Part shown: positions 47,309 through 59,072 of the stretch, one piece after another
Position numbering within the stretch: position 1 is the first letter of the stretch
Layout: every line of letters begins with the position of its first letter
Assembly: GCF_032362555.1 (NCBI RefSeq)
Contig: NC_083517.1
Span: 578,001 to 642,000, forward strand
Origin: Amyelois transitella
Taxonomy: Eukaryota; Arthropoda; Insecta; Lepidoptera; Pyralidae
Direction: 5' to 3'
DNA: 64,000 nt
Notes under the pieces: model-generated
Database searches by the model: none
Told to the model about the DNA's origin: nothing
What the model saw: only the letters and a program-made list of their open reading frames with translations
Translations under genes and position numbers: made by a program

Positions 47309-47849
47309 GCGCCGGCTCTAGCAGAGTTTTGGTCGGGGGCGAGTTACTTTTGGCGCCCAGTACGGTCGAGACAAAAATATTGATTTTTTGAGTGCCATGA
47401 TTTTAATTGTATTTGTCGTGAGACTGCTTGTACTTATGTTTTGTTGTTAGGATATTGCAGTATTAAATAATAATTGTCGTATTGTTATGTATAGTAAATA
47501 TATTATATAGTAAATGTCCCATAATAATGTATTAAAGTTTTTTGGTAAAGACAAAAGTATGAATAAAGTCAAAATAACAATGTGCTTGAAAATAAAGATG
47601 TTATCGGAGATTTTTAAAGTGTGATTCAGTTTATTAATCTACATCCCTCCAGTTATATAATTCAACGACTCTTTCCTCTCATGGTGACTCTAACTTGCAT
47701 ACTTAGCATGTGTACGCAACGATGAATTTGTAAAGATATTAGCTCCCTACAATATAGCGTTCAAAACGTGGTAATTGTCTTCACAACTGCGGCGCCCTAA
47801 AATACTCGCTCGGCGCGTCCTTTACTCCGCCCCATGCTAGGGCCGGCGC
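47309..47849. mobile_element. Possible MITE with GCGCCGGC inverted ends
   Basis: Outer 15 bp (47309-47323 and 47835-47849) are inverted repeats with one mismatch around an AT-rich core. Target duplication unclear. Confidence 0.45.
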
Positions 47850-48085
47850 CGGCTGCTAACCTCGAAACCTGAGCATCGCTATATTTACCTGTAATAGATG
47901 TAATTAGTCGTGTCGACCAGCTGCCTATAAAATCCCCAGAACTTGTTTGATCAGTTAATATGATACTTTCTAAGGCCGGAAACATTTGTACGGTGTTTTA
48001 TTCCGACAAATATTGGACTCTCTCGACGATGCGTGGCAGTATGACTTGAAATCACTCGAATCATTTCTTATTTCTTATATAAACA

Positions 48086-48347
48086 GCGCCGTGAGGTTCC
48101 CGGTGACGATAGAAAAAAGAATAGGACCACTCCATCTCATTCCCATGAATGTCGTAAAAAGCAACTAAGGGAAAGGCTTATAAACTTGGGATTCTTCTTT
48201 TAGGCGATGGGCTTGCATTACATTGGCCTGTCATTATTCGAATCTCAATTTTATCTCAAACACAGCTGTGACCCTATCAGTCTCTTCAAGACTGTTGGCT
48301 TCGTCTACCCCGCAAGGGATATAGACGTGATTACCTATATGTATGTG
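48086..48347 (+). mobile_element. Family A, near full
   Basis: Small changes in the middle. Confidence 0.83.
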
Positions 48348-48684
48348 GTTTGCAACATTAACACATTGCAATTTTTAATACGACCATATTTTATAAATCA
48401 CATATCAATTACAATAAAAATAAACACCTTTTATCGACAGCTTTATTAAAGGGTCTATTCGCGAATTCGTAATGTCGTATTCGTCTGCTAACGACAGTAA
48501 GCAGCTGCCTATAGCACAATCTGGTACTAGTGTTGCAACGATTTATCGAAAATCCGACAGTATCGATGATATCGCAGCTATACCTAATGTCGATAGCTAC
48601 AGCGATATTTCCCTCACTCGATATCATTTGGGTAATATATCGTTTACCTTCATTAATATATAGTGACGTTTATATCCCTTGCGG

Positions 48685-48731
48685 GTTGCACAGAGCTAAT
48701 AGTCTTGAAAAGACTATTAGCTCTGTGCAAC
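48685..48731. repeat. Perfect 22-bp fold-back made from a family A piece
   Basis: Arms 48685-48706 and 48710-48731 around GAA, built from the family A segment CAGAGC...AGTCTT. Confidence 0.9.
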
Positions 48732-49003
48732 TGTGCAACTGTCTGTACGTGTCCTACGTACAGCTAAAAAAAAAAACAGAAAATATCGTTAAGCATAATT
48801 CAACTTAATTAATAATTTTAACTTTATAATAATATTGGCAAATGTTATTGTTATAAGGGAAGTTTTTAAAAAAAGGAATCATAGCATTCATAGGTTTTCA
48901 GATAGGGAATTAAAGATTCAAGGATTTACAGATTAAGGGACATATTTCAAATGTCGATAGTCTCGATACAAACCGTACATTTTATCGATTTTTGATATTA
49001 TAA

Positions 49004-49115
49004 TACACATGATTAGCTCTATAACCGTTGCGGGATAGACAGGGCCAATAGTCTTGAAAACACTGATAGCCCATGTTGAACTGGTCTGGCTTAGCGATAC
49101 AATTGAGATTTTTAA
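49004..49115 (-). mobile_element. Family A fragment
   Basis: Diverged 3' half. Confidence 0.62.
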
Positions 49116-49462
49116 AGTTACAGTGACAATAAATATTTTCATCAGTTCGTTAAAATTATCGATAAATACTTTACGAACCATCGTGCATCCCTACATTGGG
49201 TACCAGTGGTTCCTAATGGAAAATTAACTCGGTATAATACAGAGATTATCCGCATACAAGTTAATACAGGGCCCGCACAAAGGGAATAAGCATCAAAATA
49301 GTACAATAGGGCGGATTATCCGGGTAACCTACGCGCAGATTATTTAAGCCACGCCCGTCGCTTCGTGTATTTATTATACCAACTAGACGGTTAATCGATT
49401 ATTTATTTATTTAAATGAAGTTGTCGACGAATTTTAATATAATTGTTGGGAAAATCTAAGGA

Positions 49463-49647
49463 CTACGCGACTAAGGGATATGCTTTAAAACTTGGGATTC
49501 TTCTTTTAGGCGATGGGCTAGCAACCTGTCATTATTTGAATCTCAACTCTATCATCAAACCAAAAAGCTGAACGTAGCCTATCAATCTTTTCGAGACTGT
49601 TGCTCTGTCTGCCCCGCAAGGGATATAGATGTGACTATATGTATGTT
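49463..49647 (+). mobile_element. Family A, lacks head
   Basis: From GACTAAGGGATA to the tail. Confidence 0.82.
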
Positions 49648-49924
49648 ATTTAACGGAATTCCATACATTGCACTATCGGAAATTAAATTACCCATTGACA
49701 CATTATTATATGTGTTAGTAAGACTAAAAGGGGTGAGGCAGCGCAAAATATCAAGTTTCCGATACTATAATGTCATTACGCGCAGCTCGTAACTGGATTG
49801 TGTGGTGTAGTGTGTAAGATAGGCTTCTTACGGCTAACACGGCTAAGACCGCCGCCCCGGCTGCGTAAGAGCATAAGCTATTTATGTTCTTTACTTAAAC
49901 TGGGGCATGTGTAGTTATTATGAT

Positions 49925-50219
49925 ACTAGAGGCCGCCCGTAACTTCGTCCGCGTGGTAACCCAATCATAACGTAACATTCAATCTCGCGGGAACTCCGGG
50001 ATAAAAGCCTATACGTTATTCTGGGTCTTCAGCTACCTGCATACCGAATTTCATCGTAATCGGTTCAGTAGTTTTTGCGTGAAAGAGTAACAAACATTCA
50101 TACTCAATACACTAACATACACGCAAACTTTCGTATTTATAGATAGATAGATAGATAGATAAAACTCTTTATTGTACCATAAGAGTAAAAAAACAATATT
50201 TATAATATTAGTAGGATAG
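49925..50219 (-). mobile_element. H2 element with internal (GATA)n insertion
   Basis: GATA repeats and about 60 bp of foreign sequence split the 5' end. Confidence 0.8.
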
Positions 50220-50252
50220 GGGGGCAGCCAGAAACTATCGCCGTCCCGTTTC

Positions 50253-50364
50253 ACATACATGCAAATTGTCACGTCTATATCCCTTGCGGGGTAGACAGAG
50301 CTTACAGTCTTGAAAAGGCTGGTAGGCTCAGCTTCAGCTTTTTGGTTTGATGATGGAATTGAGA
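50253..50364 (-). mobile_element. Family A, 3' part joined to an H1 piece
   Basis: Switches to H1 sequence at about 50366. Confidence 0.75.
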
Positions 50365-50365
50365 A

Positions 50366-50485
50366 TTATTTCTGCATTGAATAGACCATTTATCCAGGAA
50401 GGCTATAGAACATCACGCTGCAACTATAAGGAGCAAAGAAATAATGGAAAATGTGAAAAAAAGACCGGGGAAAATTTTAACGCAT
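50366..50485 (+). mobile_element. H1 internal fragment
   Basis: Middle part only, fused to family A. Confidence 0.7.
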
Positions 50486-50724
50486 TTAGCCACCCACTAA
50501 GCATAGTTCAACTCACACGCCGCCGTACAGTGCATTGGTAGAAAACACTGGCATCACCGTGACCAGACAACGGTGACCTTGACTCGATCATTGCGCCAGC
50601 GCAGCTCTAGAAAAGCGCGTGCGCCGGAGCGGAACGATCGTGAACTTATTTCCGATGACAATACGGCATTTATGTCACCAGTCTCAGTATTAATTGTAAC
50701 GAATCATAGTAATATATACATAGA

Positions 50725-50818
50725 TACATACATACAATCACGCCTCTTTCCCGGAGGGGTAGGCAGAAACTACCTCTTTCCACTTGCCACGATCTCTGCA
50801 TACTTTCTTCGCTTCATA
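50725..50818 (-). mobile_element. LINE E 3' end
   Basis: Inverted; tail plus about 75 bp of body. Confidence 0.78.
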
Positions 50819-50882
50819 ATAATATATATGTACATCAACAGTTTTAAAAGTAATTTGAACTATATCAATCAATGAATACAAA

Positions 50883-51052
50883 GAGGCTTATAAACCTGAG
50901 ATTCTTTTGTAAGCGATGGGCTAACAACCTGTCACTATTTGAATCTCGAGTCTGATGTTAAGCCGTTCAGCTGAACATGGCCTTTCAGTCTTTTCGAAGC
51001 TGTTAGCTCTGTCTACCCCGTGAAGGATAAAAACGTGATGATATGTATGTAT
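50883..51052 (+). mobile_element. Family A, lacks head
   Basis: Diverged. Confidence 0.78.
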
Positions 51053-51059
51053 GAATACA

Positions 51060-51660
51060 AAGATCGTTTATGGTCAAAACGTTAAGGTGCCCGTTTAAAG
51101 AGGGCGATATGCAATATGCGCTTATAGAAGCACAGATTCGAATCTTTCAGACAATTTTTTTTTTGAGTGTCGTACATTACAATTAGTTCAATTTTGAGGG
51201 AGTGAGAAACCATCGTGAGGAAACCTGCACACTCATGTCACTACATGTGTAACCAATGTAGCTATAAGTGTAAGGTACTCCTGGTCAGTAAGTCTCTGCC
51301 TAAAAACCTGATTACCCAATCTAGGATCATGGTCAAAGCTTCACCGCCTCTTTCCAAAGGTATATGTTGTGTTCTGGCACAAAACCCAGGAGTAAGAAGA
51401 GAAAAATATTTATACCAATATATGTACGTCTTCTTCCTCCTGGCTTTAGGCTTTAGGTCCAGCATCCTCGCCTCTCTGGAGAGGAGCCCGGGGGTTATGC
51501 CTTTGACCATGGATCCTGGATTGGGTGAGTCAGGTTTTAACACAAAGCGACTCCCATCTGACCTCCGCAACATCTCTCAACATCACCGTAAGGGTTATGT
51601 AAATATTTATTTATTTATTTAAACTTTATGCAAGTAAAATGTACAACAGGTGGACTTAAT
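51060..51660. repeat. Dispersed repeat of unknown class
   Basis: Includes ATCGTGAGGAAACCTGCAC and a segment (GGAGAGGAGCCCGGG...GATCCTGGATTGGGT) that recurs at about 58100-58215, so it is interspersed. Confidence 0.45.
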
Positions 51661-52312
51661 GCCACAAGGCATTCTCTGCCAGTCGAACCTTTGGATCAAA
51701 CTGAGATGGATGATGTAAATAATGATAATAAAGAATGAAGCAATCAATCTGTAATTCATAAAACTTTCGCGACAATACCGTCTTTACACTTGTTTTCTAC
51801 GCAAGTCACATATAGATATAAATTGTACGTATGACAAAAACTTGAATAATTGTTTAAAGATCTTATTCTAGATTTAGCATGCCATAACATTTATTTCAAA
51901 CTTTGTATATATAAGTGTATGACTATAGGTCAGAGAGCGATTTGTCCGTAATTCCCAAAAGTACATATATTTATAATTACCTATGTGTACCACCCTTAAA
52001 TATTTATCATAACATTTAGAAAATCATGTAATCTATGAGAAATCGTCTAAATAAATAAAATCTGCTTGAATGCACTTATAAGCGTATAACCTAATGTTGG
52101 ACGCACCGCAGCGTGACGAGTAGATCCGGACTTCGTCAACAACAGATTGCATTAAGCCTGCTTCACACGAGATTAGTGAGAGGACAAGCGGACCCAGGGC
52201 CCAAAGCATTGTGCCAGAGAGTGAGAGGAAAAAATTGTGTGATTTCACTTTTAATTAGGTATGGCGTTGTATTCTCTTAAGTATTCATATGAATATGAAA
52301 TGAAGACTGCTA

Positions 52313-52430
52313 CCAACCTGTTCCCACTTGAATCTTAATTCTATTAATAAGCCAAACAGCTGAACTTGGCCTTTCAGTCTTTTCAGGACTGCTGGTTCTG
52401 TCTACCCCGCATGAATATATGTATGTATGT
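52313..52430 (+). mobile_element. Family A, 3' half
   Basis: Short (TATG)n tail. Confidence 0.75.
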
Positions 52431-52888
52431 GAAATTTAGAATACTATAGCTTTTAAATATCTTATCTTTGATGTGACGTAAATACAAATTTAAGTAAATC
52501 ACCGATAAAACAACAAACATTTGATATATAAGCCATGTTACAAACTCCTTTGTCTATGTAAAGTAACTTTAACGTTAACTGTAATTAAAAAATATATATT
52601 ATAACGTCTTGAAAGTAATTATGTCTTTTTTAATTCCAGCGCAAATATAAATTTTCATAATAATCAATAACGATTTTTGCTTTTGTTTTATCCAATTAGA
52701 TCTATCTGAATGGACAATTTATTGGGTATTCCTATTTATCTCGAAAAACTTGAAATTAAAAAAAAAAAACATAACATATAACTTTTCTGCTAAACAAGTT
52801 TCTTTTTATTTAACTCGTAATTATAAGTCATTGCACGAAATTGATCCATTTTAAGGATACAAATATGAATATAATCAATGGTCAATTG

Positions 52889-52920
52889 TATAAATAAAGA
52901 CAGTGTGCAGTAACTTTCCT
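52889..52920 (+). promoter_or_regulatory. Orphan TATA-initiator pair
   Basis: TATAAATA (52889-52896) with GCAGTAAC about 29 bp downstream, spaced like the His-rich gene promoters, but no ATG-led frame follows for 200 bp. Confidence 0.3.
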
Positions 52921-53489
52921 GCTAAGCTCGTGTGAACCAGGCACAATCGACACATCAACAATCAACAAGGGCCCCACTCGCCTCAAAGCGGCGAACTCAC
53001 TCGGAAGAATTGCTTAACACTATCCAAATAAAGGAGGTCTACTCGCAAAGGATTCACTAAGCAGATAATTTTCGTTCTATCCGAACCTTATAAGCTGTCA
53101 ATCAAGTACCTACGCATTTTATTCAGATTTCTATGGCAGTATGGTAACAATACGCAAACGATTGTGTTATTCGTACTGTATTTTAATATTTACACGCATA
53201 TTTCGGGAAATTTCTTAGATGGATGATCGTTTTATACAAGTCGTTTTTTTTTACGGTTTTATTAAGTGATGCTATGGTACTTATGATAAAAAAAACCAGC
53301 AGACAGAGGCAACTGTCTCAAAGACTGTAAGGCCACGTTCAGCCGTATGGCTTAATGAAGGAATTGATATACAAATTGTTCTAGATTCTAGATCAAGAAT
53401 ATTATAACTATGTTTCATTTCCCCTTTCTCTTAAGAAAGACAACGTAGAATGCTTATTTATAAATAAATACATTCCTTTAAAATATATA

Positions 53490-53575
53490 CGAAGTGTGCA
53501 GGGATCGAGGCAAGTGGAAACATGTGGTCTCTGCCTACCCCTCCGGGAAAGAGGCGGGATTTATTTATATATGTA
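53490..53575 (+). mobile_element. LINE E 3' end
   Basis: GTGCAGGGATCGAGGCAAGTGG to the tail. Confidence 0.72.
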
Positions 53576-53712
53576 TAAGAATGAGAGCATTCAAACTTCT
53601 AAGTAAAAAGTGATTGATACTTTAAAAAAGTAGGTAAAAGGTAGTCTCTGCCTACTCCTGGTGAGAACAGCCGCCTTGGCCATGTATATACCCAAATTTC
53701 CTACAAACTACA

Positions 53713-53946
53713 GAGAAAAAAGAATAGGACCACTCCTTGTCTTTCCCGTGGATGTCGTAAAAGGCAACTTAGGGATAGGTTTATAAACTTGGGATTCTTC
53801 TCATAGGCGATGGGCTAGCAACCTGTCACTATTTGAATCTCAATTCTATCATCAAGCCAAAAAGCTGAAGTTGGCGGCCTATCAGTCTTTTCAAGACTGT
53901 TGGCCCTGTCTACCCCGCAAGGGATATTAACGTGACTATATGTATA
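53713..53946 (+). mobile_element. Family A, near full
   Basis: Ends about 130 bp before the His-rich gene 1 TATA box. Confidence 0.85.
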
Positions 53947-54077
53947 TACAGAGAAATTGTCAATGTCAAAAGCCTATCAATGACCGCAACACGGAGGCGC
54001 CGGACAAAGACGCTTCTTTTAATCTGTCCCTGAACTAATACATTGCGGAATAATTTCTCCACAGTGCTGAATCGCCG

Positions 54078-54110
54078 TATAAATAGTCTAGCGGCGGAAC
54101 TACGGCCAGT
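54078..54110 (+). promoter_or_regulatory. TATA box and initiator of His-rich gene 1
   Basis: TATAAATA (54078-54085), then a CCAGTC initiator-like start about 30 bp downstream (about 54107). Confidence 0.8.
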
Positions 54111-54134
54111 CACAACCGGACTTCCTACAGCAAC

Positions 54135-54818
54135 ATGAGGTTTCTGGTAGCCATCGGATTGCTGTGCCTGGCGGCCGCTGTCTTCGGCCATGGCCACCAC
54201 CACGAGCACGGCGGCGGGCACGACCACCACGCCCACCACCACCACGAACACGGCGGGCATGGACACAAGGGACATAAGGGACACCATCACCACCATAAAG
54301 GCGATCACGGCCATCACGGGAAGCATCACCACGGGGAACATCATCATGAGCACGGCGGCGGCCACAAGAAGCATTGGGATGAACATGACCACCACGGGGA
54401 ACACCACGAGCACGGTCACCACCATAAAGGCGGGAAGCACGGCCATCATGAGCACCACGATAAAGGAGAACACACCGATGGTTACCACAAGAAGTACCAC
54501 AAGGACCACTTCCACAAGGACCACCACTTCCACGACGGCCACCACGTCGACGGGAAGCACCACAAGCACGATCACCACCACGCCCACCACCACGAGGACG
54601 GTGGTCACCACAAGAAGGGTGGTCACCACCATTCTGGCCACCACGAAGGGCATCACGGTCACCATGGCCACCACGATAAGGGTCACCACGATGAGGGTCA
54701 CCATGAACACCACGGTCACCACGGTCACGACGAGCACCACCACGGTCACCACGACCACGGGAAGAAGGGAGGTCATGAGGACCACAAGCATTGGGGATTC
54801 CACCACGGCAAGCACTGA
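54135..54818 (+). CDS. Secreted histidine-rich protein 1 of the tandem cluster
   Basis: Single exon, 227 aa, starting at the first ATG after a TATA-driven leader of about 27 nt. Signal peptide MRFLVAIGLLCLAAAVFG, then a low-complexity mature chain of His, Gly, Lys, Asp and Glu: I count 100 His among 227 residues, and the only Cys is in the signal. The C-terminal half has the family core (DGYHKKYHKDHFHKDHHFH), then KKGGHHHSGHHEGHH and the ending HKHWGFHHGKH. Such insect proteins are usually annotated 'histidine-rich glycoprotein-like' (Pfam DUF4779, from memory). Binding of Zn/Cu or other metals and an extracellular role are inferred from composition. It lies 4.2 kb before paralog 2 on the same strand. 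Confidence 0.9.
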   Translation: MRFLVAIGLLCLAAAVFGHGHHHEHGGGHDHHAHHHHEHGGHGHKGHKGHHHHHKGDHGHHGKHHHGEHHHEHGGGHKKHWDEHDHHGEHHEHGHHHKGGKHGHHEHHDKGEHTDGYHKKYHKDHFHKDHHFHDGHHVDGKHHKHDHHHAHHHEDGGHHKKGGHHHSGHHEGHHGHHGHHDKGHHDEGHHEHHGHHGHDEHHHGHHDHGKKGGHEDHKHWGFHHGKH

Positions 54819-55460
54819 GCGCGTCACCAATTATCTAGACATGGGAATGTCTGTTGTTTATCTTGTTGTTGTTGCTATTTTTATACAGAGTAAATAATTT
54901 TTCTTATGTCATTTGTTTCGTCTAACCGTTAGGCCCTTGTTAGATTCCCAAAATTCCACTCCCTTCATTACCTTTACTCTTTTTTCATTCTTTTTCATTT
55001 CATCAAAAGAACCGTATATATATAAATTCGTACAGTTCCCAAAAAAACTAACAACATCATAACCACCAGCTTTGATAACACCAGGTTTTTTAGACAAAAA
55101 AAAACACAATAAATACTTCAAATAACACAGACTGAAATAGACCCTAAAAAATCCTTATTTTTACAAAATATTGACTAAACAATGTTGCTTAAACTGAAGG
55201 GTTAACTAGGCTAGGTGGGGCTTTACACCTGACTCACAAAATATACCCAAACAATGGACCTCCCTTACGCCCTCAGCCGGGATGACCTAATGACAGTCAC
55301 CGCTGAAGTTGTTAATATTATTATAGCGGGAAAATTTGATTATTATAGGAGGGTTTTTCGACACGCTAAGAAGAACTAAACACTTTTTTTTATATCAAAT
55401 TCGGACTAGAATGTTCACTCCCAAACCGACCGAATACACTTAATCATGTAGATAAAAAAA

Positions 55461-55632
55461 TCTTGGGATTCTTCTTTTGGGGGATGGGCTAGCGACCTGT
55501 CACTATTTGAATGTCAATGCTATCATTCAGCTAAACAGCTGAACGTGGCCTTTCAGTTTTCCGAGACTGTTAGCTCTGTCTACCCCGCAAGGGATATAGA
55601 CGTGACTATATTTATATATATATGTATGTATG
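55461..55632 (+). mobile_element. Family A, lacks head
   Basis: Downstream of His-rich gene 1. Confidence 0.8.
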
Positions 55633-55795
55633 TACAAAAATAAGTATAAAAGTTACAGTAAAAAGAAAAATAACAAAACTAAATTCACGCGAATCAAACC
55701 ACGGGCAACAACTATTGTGTTTGAAATGGCCTTAAACCGTTGCCTCATCATGAGGTGGTCCTGACCTTGTTGCTGTCACCTTTTCTCTGTTCATG

Positions 55796-55900
55796 GTCAC
55801 GTTGACTCCTCCGAGGCGCAGTGGTTAAACGTCGGATACCACATTGAGAGTTCTGGGTTTGAGTCCTAGCACTTTGCACAAATGAATCATCAAACACAAG
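55796..55900 (+). mobile_element. Another tRNA-derived SINE head
   Basis: GAGGCGCAGTGGTTAAACG and GGGTTTGAGTCC look like A and B boxes; the body differs from SINE B. Confidence 0.5.
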
Positions 55901-56002
55901 AAAATACGAGATTGATTTTAATAGGAATTTTGTTATATTCATTGAAAGATTGTGATTGTAATTCGTAGGTAACAAACTTCATAAAACTTCAACTAACAGC
56001 TA

Positions 56003-56270
56003 TCTATACTAATGTTATAAAGCTGAAGTTTGTTTGTTTGTTTGAACGCGCTAATCTCAGGAACTACTGGTTGGAATTGAAAAATTACTTTGTTTTTAAT
56101 AGACTATTTATCGAGGAAGGCTTTAGACTATTTATCATCACGCTGCAACTATAAGGAGCGAAGAAATGATGGAAAATGTGATAAAAACGGGGAAAATTAT
56201 TCCTCCTTGAGGGCTTCAATGATGCCCAAAATAACTATTCCACGAGGACGAAGTCGCGGGCACAGCTAGT
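56003..56270 (+). mobile_element. H1 Helitron-like element, full
   Basis: Clean copy ending CACAGCTAGT. Confidence 0.85.
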
Positions 56271-56762
56271 CATTCATATCTATATAACTTTATATATACT
56301 ATATAAATTTTCACTAACTAATATTAGCTTACATTGACCTTACATGTGAAATTGGCGTTCGGTAAAGGAGGAACAAAAAGTCGAATATTTTTTAATTTAA
56401 AATATTTATTTCATCAAAGTAAAAACGATTATCTATGCACATTTGCCATCTCATGGATACATAGGTTATTGATACTTTTACTAAAAAAATGCAACCAACT
56501 AAAAACCATTCGGACGGGAATCAATAAAATCTTTGAAGGTGGTTTGGACTGCCCCGTATCGTAGTTGAATTTTACCCTTAAACGAAGTTATGTAATTTTT
56601 GAAAAAAAAAAATAAAATTCAATTTCATAAAAAAAATAGACTTCGAAAATTGAATGTAATTAACGGGATGATTTTCTTCTACACGAGCAGAACCGCGAGC
56701 GTTCACTAGTGTGTCCCAAAAAGGAAACGCGAACGAATATCTTAGTTACAGATTTCGGACAA

Positions 56763-56964
56763 ACATACAATTAATTAATCACGTCTGTATCCCTTGCGGG
56801 GTAAACAGAGCCAGTAAGTGATAGTGACAGGTTGCTAGCCTATTGCCTAAAAGAAGAATCCCAAGTTTATAGGCTTACCCCTTCGCCTTTTTAGACATCT
56901 ATAGAAAAGAGATATGTAGATTGGTTCCATTCTTTTTTTCTATCGGTGCCGGCGACCACATGGC
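56763..56964 (-). mobile_element. Family A, internally deleted
   Basis: Lacks the AGTCTTGAAAAGACTG segment. Confidence 0.75.
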
Positions 56965-57045
56965 ACAAACATTTATTCATATAAATAAGCCAATGTAAAT
57001 ATTCTTCTAAATCTAATAACTGTCTTGTAATCGATGAGACAAGAT

Positions 57046-57218
57046 GTTTGTTACTCTTTCACGCAAAAACTACTGAACCGAGTACGATGAAATTTGGTAT
57101 ATAGGTAACTGAAGACCCAGAATAACATATAGGCTACTTTTTATCCCGGAGTTCCCGCGGGATTGATTGTTAAGTAATGATAGGGTTTCCTAGCGGACGA
57201 AGTCGCGGGCAGCGTCTT
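57046..57218 (+). mobile_element. H2 element, 5' truncated
   Basis: From GTTTGTTACTCTTTC to GCGGGCAGCGTCTT. Confidence 0.8.
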
Positions 57219-57373
57219 GTTTGTTATATTTCTTTTTATGTACAATAAAGAGTTTACAAACAAACAAACATTTGCCCATAAGTTGTTCCAATGCCCCCGT
57301 TCGCTCAGAATAAAGTTACCTGTATTCTTACCTTTTATGACTTCGGACAAACAAATTCATCAGCGCCATTATC

Positions 57374-57624
57374 ACGCGACTTCGTCATCTTCGACATCAT
57401 TGAAGCCCTCAAGATAAATAATTTTTCCCGTTATTTTTACATATTCCATTATTTCTTTGCTCCTTATAGTTGCAGCGTGATGTAATATAGCCTAAAGCTT
57501 TCCTCGATAAATGATCTATTCAACGCAAGAAGATTTTTTGAATTCGAACCGATTCCTGAGATTAGCGCGTCCAAACAAACAAACAAATAACAAACTCTTC
57601 AGCTTTATAATATTAGTAAAGATA
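57374..57624 (-). mobile_element. H1 Helitron-like element
   Basis: Inverted; 3' end altered. Confidence 0.8.
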
Positions 57625-57774
57625 AGCGTATCTACTGGTATCTACACTCTTTAATGTGTGTTTTTTATTTCATTCTCAGTTTTGGACATAAACTAAATAG
57701 TTTTAATACTGCAAATAGATTTGGCCGGCTGTCGTCTTGAATCTTGATCAGTGCAAGTTTATTAGACATAAACA

Positions 57775-57989
57775 CACACATTTAGTCACGTCTACATCCC
57801 TTGCGGGGTACACAGAGCCAACAGTCTTGAAAAGACTGAAAGATCACGTACAGTTGTAAGGCAAAATAATGGAATTGAGATTCAAATAGTAACAGGTCGC
57901 TAGCCCATCGCCTACAAGAATCCAGAGTTTATAATTCCCTTAATCTCTTTTACGATTGACGAAATTCTCATGTGCCGGGAACCACACGC
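57775..57989 (-). mobile_element. Family A, internally deleted
   Basis: Loses about 45 bp near the head. Confidence 0.8.
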
Positions 57990-58376
57990 ATATCTATCTC
58001 TTCAATGTTTGTTTTTAATTTCATTCTCACTTGTTGACTTAATAGGGAACATTAATTAATTATTATCTGCACCGTCAGTCCCGTTCGCGTCTTCACCACT
58101 CTGGGGAGGAGCCCCGGGTGAGATTATGACCGTGATCCTGGATTGGGTAAGTCAGGTCTTCGTCCGAACTGATGACCGTCTGACCTCCGCAACCTTTGCA
58201 GGGGAACCTAACCCATATTGGAATATGGTTACACATCCATTTGCCAGGTCAGACTAAAAATCTTACACTGCCTATACCCGATAGGAAGAAATCTTTTCGA
58301 CAGGAAACAGTACTAGATTCCACAGAAATTTCACACATGATGCTTGAGTCATTATAATTGTAATTTTTTTTATGTT

Positions 58377-58589
58377 AAACTAGAGGCCGCCCGCAACTCC
58401 GTCCGCATGGAAACCCTATCAATCCCGCGGGAACTCCGGGATAAAAAGTAACCTATATGTTATTCTGAGTCTTCAGCTACCTACATACCAAATTTCATCG
58501 GAATCGGTTCAGTAATTTTAGCGTGAAAGAGTAACAAACATCCATACTGACATACTCACAAACGTTCGCATTTATAATATTAGTAGGAT
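58377..58589 (-). mobile_element. H2 element, full
   Basis: ACTAGAGGCCGCCCGC (complement of the 3' end) to TATTAGTAGGAT. Confidence 0.85.
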
Positions 58590-58926
58590 TTCAACAAAAA
58601 TAGTTAATTCGTTTGTAACCGACTACGAAAAAGGAGGAGGTTCTCGATTACACCGTATTTTTTAAGTTAACCTAAAACAAAAGGAGATTATTGTTACAAA
58701 CAGCTAAATCCAAGCATCCACCAACCTATTGTGCTGCTTAACGGTCGCTGAGCACATGTTTTTGTTAAGCTTTTTGCACCAATTAAGAATTAGCCAACTT
58801 AAAATCGGCGTGACAACAACATTATATAGTTGCCACAAACACTTATAAGTAACTTATATCAAAAATATTGTCATACAAATTTTTCTTAGGCCTAAAATAA
58901 TGTTGCAATACCAACTTTAATTAGGC

Positions 58927-58950
58927 GGAACGGTACAGCCGCGCCGTTCC
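58927..58950. promoter_or_regulatory. Inverted GGAACGG motif upstream of His-rich gene 2
   Basis: GGAACGG (58927-58933) and its complement CCGTTCC (58944-58950), about 50 bp before the TATA box; CGGAAC also occurs near the promoters of genes 1 and 3. A factor site is a guess. Confidence 0.35.
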
Positions 58951-58995
58951 GTCCTTGTCAGCTGGTTTCACCGCTCGTAACTTGCAACTTTAAGA

Positions 58996-59030
58996 TATAA
59001 ATGCTCCATCTCGCTGGTACGAAGCCAGTG
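58996..59030 (+). promoter_or_regulatory. TATA box and initiator of His-rich gene 2
   Basis: TATAAAT (58996-59002), then GCCAGTGCAC about 30 bp on, like gene 1. The in-frame ATG at 59001 lies in the TATA box, so it is not the translation start. Confidence 0.8.
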
Positions 59031-59072
59031 CACTTCCAGAATCCAAAACAGGCAGACAGACAAACATACATC

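Noticed and set aside
51215-51622. Two opposite frames of 135 and 103 codons
   Set aside because: They lie in an interspersed repeat whose parts recur near 58100; no gene-like features.
53910-54830. 306-codon open frame opposite His-rich gene 1 (similar ones opposite genes 2 and 3)
   Set aside because: Val/Met/Leu-rich shadow produced because CAC, CAT and GGC codons read as GTG, ATG and GCC on the other strand. No promoter, and the plus-strand genes have signal peptides and TATA boxes.
54190-54897. Thr-rich frame overlapping His-rich gene 1 (also 59134-59862)
   Set aside because: A +1 shadow of the CACCAC repeats, giving ACCACC; composition only.
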